DNA of 64,000 nt from Corynebacterium tuberculostearicum (GTDB taxonomy: Bacteria > Actinomycetota > Actinomycetes > Mycobacteriales > Mycobacteriaceae), in contig NZ_CP073096.1 of the NCBI RefSeq assembly GCF_030503735.1, forward strand, positions 1,364,001-1,428,000. The letters run 5' to 3'. The translations under genes and the position numbers were made by a program. A model generated the notes under the pieces. That model was not told where the DNA came from and searched no databases. It saw only the letters and a list, made by a program, of their open reading frames with translations. Of this stretch, positions 59,947-64,000 are shown one piece after another (the stretch's first letter is position 1; every line of letters starts with the position of its first letter).

Positions 59947-60787
59947 GTTGCAGAACGTTACCTGCAAGCGCCGCCTGCATGTGCCGCACCTCGATCTCAA
60001 CGCCAGCATGTACGGGCTGATCGGCCCCAATGGCGCGGGCAAGACCACGTTTTTGCGCACGGTAGCGGGGTTCCTGCCTGCCAAGGGCAGCATCGATACC
60101 CCACAGGTGGCGATCGCGCGCACCGGCGCCGATATTTTGCTCTCCGGTTCCACTGTGCTCCAGCACCTGCGCGCCGCAGAGCACGTACGTGAGCGATTCG
60201 ACGTGGGGTATGCGGAGGAGCTGCTGGATAAGATGGGCGTCGATAAGCGCAGCAAGAACCGCTCTTTAAGCACCGGCCAGCGCCAACTGGTTGCCTGTGC
60301 CACTGCCCTGGCAGCGCGCACACCGGTCACTCTCCTCGATGAGCCCTTCAATGGCTTGGATGCGCCGACGCGCACGTGCCTGCGTGATCTCATCATCGCC
60401 CATGCCGCGGCCACCCCGGATTGGCTGCTCGTGCTCTCTTCGCACCGCGCGGAAGACCTCGTAGGTTTGGTTGACCAGGTCATTACCGTGCACGATGGCA
60501 CAGTCAATAAGCCCACAGATCTTGAATCCCAACGGCCGCACTACCCCGTGCTCACGGGCAGCGCCAAAGACGTCGAGCAAGCACTCGCGCTTGCCGACGC
60601 CCTCCCACTCCACCAATCCTCGCTTGGCTCGACCACCAAAGTTAATGCTTGGTCCCCAGTACCGTTTCCGGACGATACCGTGAACGCCGCTCAAATCACC
60701 GTCTCCTACCTCGATGACGGCCAGCTCATTGATTCCCTTGTCTCCCGCGCCCACGAATCCGCCCGCACCCCACAAGAGGAGTCCTAA
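59933..60787 (+). CDS. ABC transporter ATP-binding protein of the YtrA cassette
   Basis: The 284-residue protein has a nucleotide-binding domain (about 1-195: Walker A GPNGAGKTT, signature SLSTGQRQLVACATAL, Walker B VTLLDEPFNGLD) and a C-terminal extension of about 80 residues without a clear family. The signature LSTGQ is normal. Substrate unknown; such cassettes often export lipids, peptides or antibiotics. It overlaps the regulator gene and is followed by the membrane gene. Confidence 0.88.
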   Translation: MTHLKLQNVTCKRRLHVPHLDLNASMYGLIGPNGAGKTTFLRTVAGFLPAKGSIDTPQVAIARTGADILLSGSTVLQHLRAAEHVRERFDVGYAEELLDKMGVDKRSKNRSLSTGQRQLVACATALAARTPVTLLDEPFNGLDAPTRTCLRDLIIAHAAATPDWLLVLSSHRAEDLVGLVDQVITVHDGTVNKPTDLESQRPHYPVLTGSAKDVEQALALADALPLHQSSLGSTTKVNAWSPVPFPDDTVNAAQITVSYLDDGQLIDSLVSRAHESARTPQEES

Positions 60788-60788
60788 A

Positions 60789-61472
60789 ATGTCCCTACTG
60801 AAGACCTTTAGTCTCAACGCCACCAAAGCGCTCATCGTTATTAGCATCATCGTCATTTTGCTGTGGGTTCTCCCGTATGCCGTCCCCAGCGATCCCTCTG
60901 CCATCGGTGCCAATCCGACTGGCTGGGGAATCTTCGCAGTCTTTATGTGGGGTCTCTACTGCGCCTTCGCCGCAACCGAATACCGTTCCTTGCGTGGCCT
61001 GGGGATGCGACCCCGGCAATGGCTTAGCAGCATGCACGCGACACTGTGGCTAGCCGCGCTCATTTTTGGAGCCGTCGCCTGGACCGCTTACTACATCGCG
61101 CTGCAATCGGGTGCGTACGCGAATTCTTCGTGGGCAATCACCCCCGGCGCAGTAGAAGCCAGCCTTCCGTTTTGCTATGCGGCAACCTTCGGTAGCTTCG
61201 CCTGTGGTCACCTCATAACCGGATACATTGGCGCACTCATCGGTGTGGTAGTAAGTAGCGCAAACCAAAGCTCCCTATTCGTTCGGCTCCTGCTAATCGC
61301 CGGCATCATCATCGGCTTATTCCTAGCGGATGGCATCGTGATTACTCTCGCTGAATCATTTGGAGCTGTAGAAATCGGCGCCCCATGGCCCGGCATGTTT
61401 TTCTTCGCTGGTTTAGCTGTCCTTATCTGCACCGCAGCAATTCACCTCCTGGCGCGGCGCATCCAGCCATAG
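60789..61472 (+). CDS. Membrane protein of the YtrA/ABC cassette
   Basis: This 227-residue protein has about six hydrophobic segments and a short basic N-terminus (MSLLKTFSLNATK), fitting an ABC-2-like membrane subunit, though no named family is evident. ATG 60789 follows GAGGAG by about eight bases; a longer in-frame reading lies inside the ATPase gene. It is the last gene of the cassette, before a strong hairpin. Confidence 0.75.
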   Translation: MSLLKTFSLNATKALIVISIIVILLWVLPYAVPSDPSAIGANPTGWGIFAVFMWGLYCAFAATEYRSLRGLGMRPRQWLSSMHATLWLAALIFGAVAWTAYYIALQSGAYANSSWAITPGAVEASLPFCYAATFGSFACGHLITGYIGALIGVVVSSANQSSLFVRLLLIAGIIIGLFLADGIVITLAESFGAVEIGAPWPGMFFFAGLAVLICTAAIHLLARRIQP

Positions 61473-61499
61473 CCCGACTGCAGAAAAGCCACGACAGAA

Positions 61500-61557
61500 A
61501 TGTCGGCTCCCCCGCTCCGGCCAACTTGACGGTGGCGGAGTCTGGGGGAGCTGACAT
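61500..61557. terminator. Terminator between the YtrA cassette and prpC
   Basis: ATGTCGGCTCCCCC (61500-61513) pairs with GGGGGAGCTGACAT (61544-61557), one wobble, with inner GCTCCG / CGGAGT pairing, then GTTTT. It lies just past the prpC stop on the minus strand and serves both genes. Confidence 0.78.
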
Positions 61558-61560
61558 GTT

Positions 61561-62718
61561 TTAGAAGGACTTAGGTGGAACCGAACGCTGCTCCTCGCCG
61601 TTATAAGCGGATAGCGGGCGGATAAGCGAGTTATTCTCGTTCTGCTCTACGATGTGCGCAGTCCAACCGGTAATGCGGGCCATGACAAAGATTGGCGTGA
61701 AGAATTCAATGTCAAAGCCCAGGATGTGATAGGCAGGTCCAGCCGGGAAGTCGAGGTTGGGTTTGATCTTGATGGAGGTGTTTTCCTCCATCGTCTTGGC
61801 CATGACGTCATACATCTCAACCCACTGGGTCTGGTCGTGCTGTTCGGCCAGCTCCTTAAACGCTGCCTCCATTGTCGGCACGCGGGAGTCGCCGTTTTTG
61901 TAGACGCGGTGACCAAATCCCATGACCAATTCCTTGTTAGCCAGCTTCTTCTTGGTCCACTCTTCTGCCTTGGCAGGATCGGCAACCTCCAGGAAGTTCT
62001 TCATAACTGCCTCGTTGGCACCGCCATGCAATGGCCCCTTGAGAGCGCCGATAGCCGCGACGATGGCGGAATAAGTATCGGACATGGTCGAGGTCACCAC
62101 GCGGGCAGCGAAGGTGGAAGCGTTAAAAGAGTGCTCAGCGTAGAGGATGAGGGACTTATCAAAGGCCTCGATATCGGCACGGTTGGCAGCTGGGGAGCCT
62201 TCCTCATCACCGAAGACCATCCACAGAAAGTTCTCCGCAAAGCCCTTCTTGCGAGAAGGCTGGATGTAGCCTTCACCGCGGCGGCGTCGGATATCAAGAG
62301 CAATGATCGTCGGAATCTTGGCCATTAGCTCAAGCGCGGTACGGCGGATATGTTCAGAGTCCTTGGTGTATTCCTCTGGGTCTTGGGAACCGATATAGGA
62401 AATGGCGGTACGCAGGACGTCCATTGGGTGGCACGACAGTGGCATGGACATAATGAGGTCAATGACATGGCGCTCCAAGTGGCGCAGGGCTTTCTCGCGG
62501 GCAGAGAAGCGGATAAGGGATTCCTGTCCCGGAAGCTTGCCGTTCCACAGCAGATAGGCCACTTCCTCGAAGGAGCAATAGCGGGCAAGCTCTTGGACGG
62601 GATAGCCGCGGTAGGTCAGCGAGTTGGTCTCAGGGACGACCTTGGACACGGCAGTCTCATCCACGACGACGCCATACAGGCCCTTGCGGATTTCGGGGGT
62701 CTGATTCTTATCGGACAT
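61561..62718 (-). CDS. prpC: 2-Methylcitrate synthase
   Basis: This 385-residue citrate-synthase-family enzyme joins propionyl-CoA and oxaloacetate to 2-methylcitrate. Family features: KGLYGVVVDETAVSKV at the N-terminus typical of PrpC, CHPMDVLRTAISYIG, LYAEHSFNASTFAARV (catalytic His), GPLHGGANEAVM, VMGFGHRVYKNGDSR and SLRPLSAYNG-type end (NSLIRPLSAYNG). Distinction from plain citrate synthase rests on its place next to prpB and prpD. Confidence 0.95.
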   Translation of the reverse strand: MSDKNQTPEIRKGLYGVVVDETAVSKVVPETNSLTYRGYPVQELARYCSFEEVAYLLWNGKLPGQESLIRFSAREKALRHLERHVIDLIMSMPLSCHPMDVLRTAISYIGSQDPEEYTKDSEHIRRTALELMAKIPTIIALDIRRRRGEGYIQPSRKKGFAENFLWMVFGDEEGSPAANRADIEAFDKSLILYAEHSFNASTFAARVVTSTMSDTYSAIVAAIGALKGPLHGGANEAVMKNFLEVADPAKAEEWTKKKLANKELVMGFGHRVYKNGDSRVPTMEAAFKELAEQHDQTQWVEMYDVMAKTMEENTSIKIKPNLDFPAGPAYHILGFDIEFFTPIFVMARITGWTAHIVEQNENNSLIRPLSAYNGEEQRSVPPKSF

Positions 62719-62732
62719 GGTCTAAATTCTCC

Positions 62733-63665
62733 TTAGCTTTCGAAGGTAGGTCGGTAGGTGTCTTTGGAATAGGTGAATACGGTTTGGTCGAAATCGTTGT
62801 ATTCCTCGTAGCGCACCAGCTCATAAAGGCGGGAACGGTGTTGCATGCGCTCGAGCCAGTCAGTTTGCAAGCCGGTTTCATGCATATCCCGCAGGAAATC
62901 CTCGGTGGCGCCCATAGCCACGCGGAAGGTGGAGACAGGCCAGATGACTGCGTTATAGCCAAGGTCTTCTAGCTGTTGCGCCGAGAGCAGCTCGGTTTTG
63001 CCGAATTCGGTCATATTTGCCAGCAGCGGTGTGTCTACAGCGGAGCGGAATTTCTCAAAATCTTCCGGCCGGTACAACGCCTCAGTGAAGATAAGGTCCG
63101 CACCGGCATCGACGTAAGCCTTCGCACGGTCGATAGCGTCATCAATTCCGTTGACTCCTGCGGCATCGGTGCGGGCACAGATAATGAAGTTAGGGTCGCG
63201 CCGCTCGTTGACCGCGGCGCTAATACGGCGGAGCATAATATCTGCGTCCACCACTTCTTTGCCGTCGAGGTGGCCGCAGCGCTTCGGGTTGACCTGGTCT
63301 TCAAGGTGGCATCCGGCTAGGCCTGCGTCTTCGAGTGCGGCTATAGTGCGGGCGGCGGACATGGGTTCGCCGAAGCCAGTGTCGGCGTCGACAAGCACGG
63401 GCAGGTCCGTCGCGCGGGCAATCTGGCCCGAGCGCTGTGCCACCTCAGTCAAAGTGGTCAGGCCTATATCGGGAAGGCCCAAATCATTGGCCAGCACCGC
63501 GCCGGAGACATAAACGCCGCCGGAACCACCGATATCCTGGATTAGGCGCGCGGTCAGGGGATTGAACGCGCCCGGCAATCGGGTAATGGTGCCGGATTCA
63601 AGGTCGGCGCGGAATTGCTGGCGCTTTTCCGCGGGAGTTTTCAAAGAGCCAAATAGTCCAGCCAT
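62733..63665 (-). CDS. prpB: 2-Methylisocitrate lyase
   Basis: This 310-residue enzyme of the isocitrate-lyase family splits 2-methylisocitrate into succinate and pyruvate. The active-site signature KRCGHLDGKE (catalytic Cys in KRCGH) and VLVDADTGFGEP, FIICARTDAAGV and FTEALYRPEDF are present. Its ATG overlaps the prpD stop (TAATG) and prpC follows after 14 bases, so the three genes are one operon. Confidence 0.96.
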   Translation of the reverse strand: MAGLFGSLKTPAEKRQQFRADLESGTITRLPGAFNPLTARLIQDIGGSGGVYVSGAVLANDLGLPDIGLTTLTEVAQRSGQIARATDLPVLVDADTGFGEPMSAARTIAALEDAGLAGCHLEDQVNPKRCGHLDGKEVVDADIMLRRISAAVNERRDPNFIICARTDAAGVNGIDDAIDRAKAYVDAGADLIFTEALYRPEDFEKFRSAVDTPLLANMTEFGKTELLSAQQLEDLGYNAVIWPVSTFRVAMGATEDFLRDMHETGLQTDWLERMQHRSRLYELVRYEEYNDFDQTVFTYSKDTYRPTFES

Positions 63666-64000
63666 TAGAAGATTCCTTCCGGTTTCTGGGGTACAGCGGC
63701 GAGGTGAGCATCGGTCACCCGCACGTTTAGCTCGGTAAGGTCAGTGAGATTTTCCAAGTTTTGGACGGCGTTGAGGAAGCGCTCTTGTTCGGCTTCGTCC
63801 ACGATGCCGTTTGCGAGTTTTCTGAACTTCTCTATGTATTGCTCGCGCGCAAAGGGGCGGGCACCAAGCGGGTGGGCATCAGCAACTGCGCGTTCATCTT
63901 CTACCACCGTGCCATCTTTGAAAGTGATCACAGCCTTGCCGCCAAAGGCCTTTTCAGAAAGGTCGTTGGAATGATAACGGCGGGTCCACTCGGGGTCCTC
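63665..64000 (-). CDS. prpD: 2-Methylcitrate dehydratase, C-terminal part (runs off window)
   Basis: The last 111 codons are visible; the frame stays open to position 64000 ([23 protein letters not shown] before VITFKDG, in two pieces). The sequence [27 protein letters not shown] matches the C-terminal end of PrpD (shown here as [13 protein letters not shown], then HPLGARPF). PrpD dehydrates 2-methylcitrate. A GTG at 63931 is internal, not a start. It is the first visible gene of the prp operon. Confidence 0.9.
   Translation of the reverse strand, partial: EDPEWTRRYHSNDLSEKAFGGKAVITFKDGTVVEDERAVADAHPLGARPFAREQYIEKFRKLANGIVDEAEQERFLNAVQNLENLTDLTELNVRVTDAHLAAVPQKPEGIF

Noticed and set aside
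63665..63931. Stand-alone 88-residue protein at the right edge
   Set aside because: Frame is open to the window end and matches the PrpD C-terminus, so it is a partial prpD.
1..64000. CRISPR arrays, tRNA or rRNA genes, prophage
   Set aside because: No regular spacer-repeat series, no cloverleaf or rRNA sequence, and no phage structural genes were seen.

Overview
This 64 kb window is a chromosomal segment of a Corynebacterium. No tRNA, rRNA or CRISPR is visible. The evidence for the genus is the linkage purE-purK / PH-domain protein / birA / accD-accE-maf / rhodanese / accBC (the order also known in Mycobacterium tuberculosis), a trehalose-type ABC importer near that block, a 1143-residue pyruvate carboxylase, a methylcitrate (prp) cluster, GTG starts with GAAAGGA-type ribosome sites, and moderately high GC. 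The species cannot be fixed from sequence alone; a lipid-requiring skin species is possible.

Layout. 1-7.9 kb: a partial MFS exporter, a Tat-exported PhoD-type phosphodiesterase with an FnIII/lyase-like partner, an amidase, a 2H phosphoesterase, a one-piece fructose-type PTS permease with B-C-A domain order, and a secreted CAP protein. 8.0-14.9 kb: a 5-oxoproline regulon made of pxpA, a pxpB-pxpC fusion, a biotin carboxylase/BCCP and a GntR/FCD regulator on +, with a DUF1445 protein and an NRAMP-like transporter on -. Both arms carry the palindrome TTGTTCAACAA in their promoters. 14.9-17.3 kb: a DUF559 nuclease-like gene and a two-domain RNase H protein, the latter flanked by two related structured repeats. 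17.3-22.5 kb: a galactose operon (galM, Na+ symporter, small membrane protein, galT, galK). 22.6-28.9 kb: a YdcF protein and a LacI-led ribose operon (rbsR-A-C-B-K-D); the same 12-base operator core lies before gal and rbs.

29.0-33.8 kb: purE, purK, acetolactate decarboxylase, PH-domain protein, birA. 32.8-38.9 kb: ABC importer for trehalose or a similar sugar, ending in a TreS-like glycosidase. 38.9-40.4 kb: a complete IS3-family element inserted in the loop of a terminator hairpin. 40.4-42.9 kb: an operon of three secreted paralogues built from a four-times-repeated module with two cysteines 111-114 residues apart, of unknown function. 43.2-46.7 kb: acyl-CoA carboxylase beta and epsilon subunits, maf, DUF3151, lipoprotein. 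46.8-52.3 kb: DUF4282 protein, ATP-grasp protein, rhodanese lacking its cysteine, accBC. 52.4-55.6 kb: a small ABC system, then a YtrA-type regulator with a DUF1648 membrane protein. 55.8-59.2 kb: pyc. 59.5-61.5 kb: a second YtrA/ABC cassette preceded by a nine-codon leader ORF. 61.6-64.0 kb: prpC, prpB and the 3' part of prpD.

The genes suggest sugar import (galactose, ribose, trehalose, fructose), 5-oxoproline use, and biotin-dependent carboxylation (two BC-BCCP chains, one beta subunit, pyc, and birA to load biotin). The most unusual items are the secreted Cys-module operon with an IS in its terminator, the repeat-flanked RNase H locus, and the NRAMP-like protein without the metal motif in the 5-oxoproline regulon.
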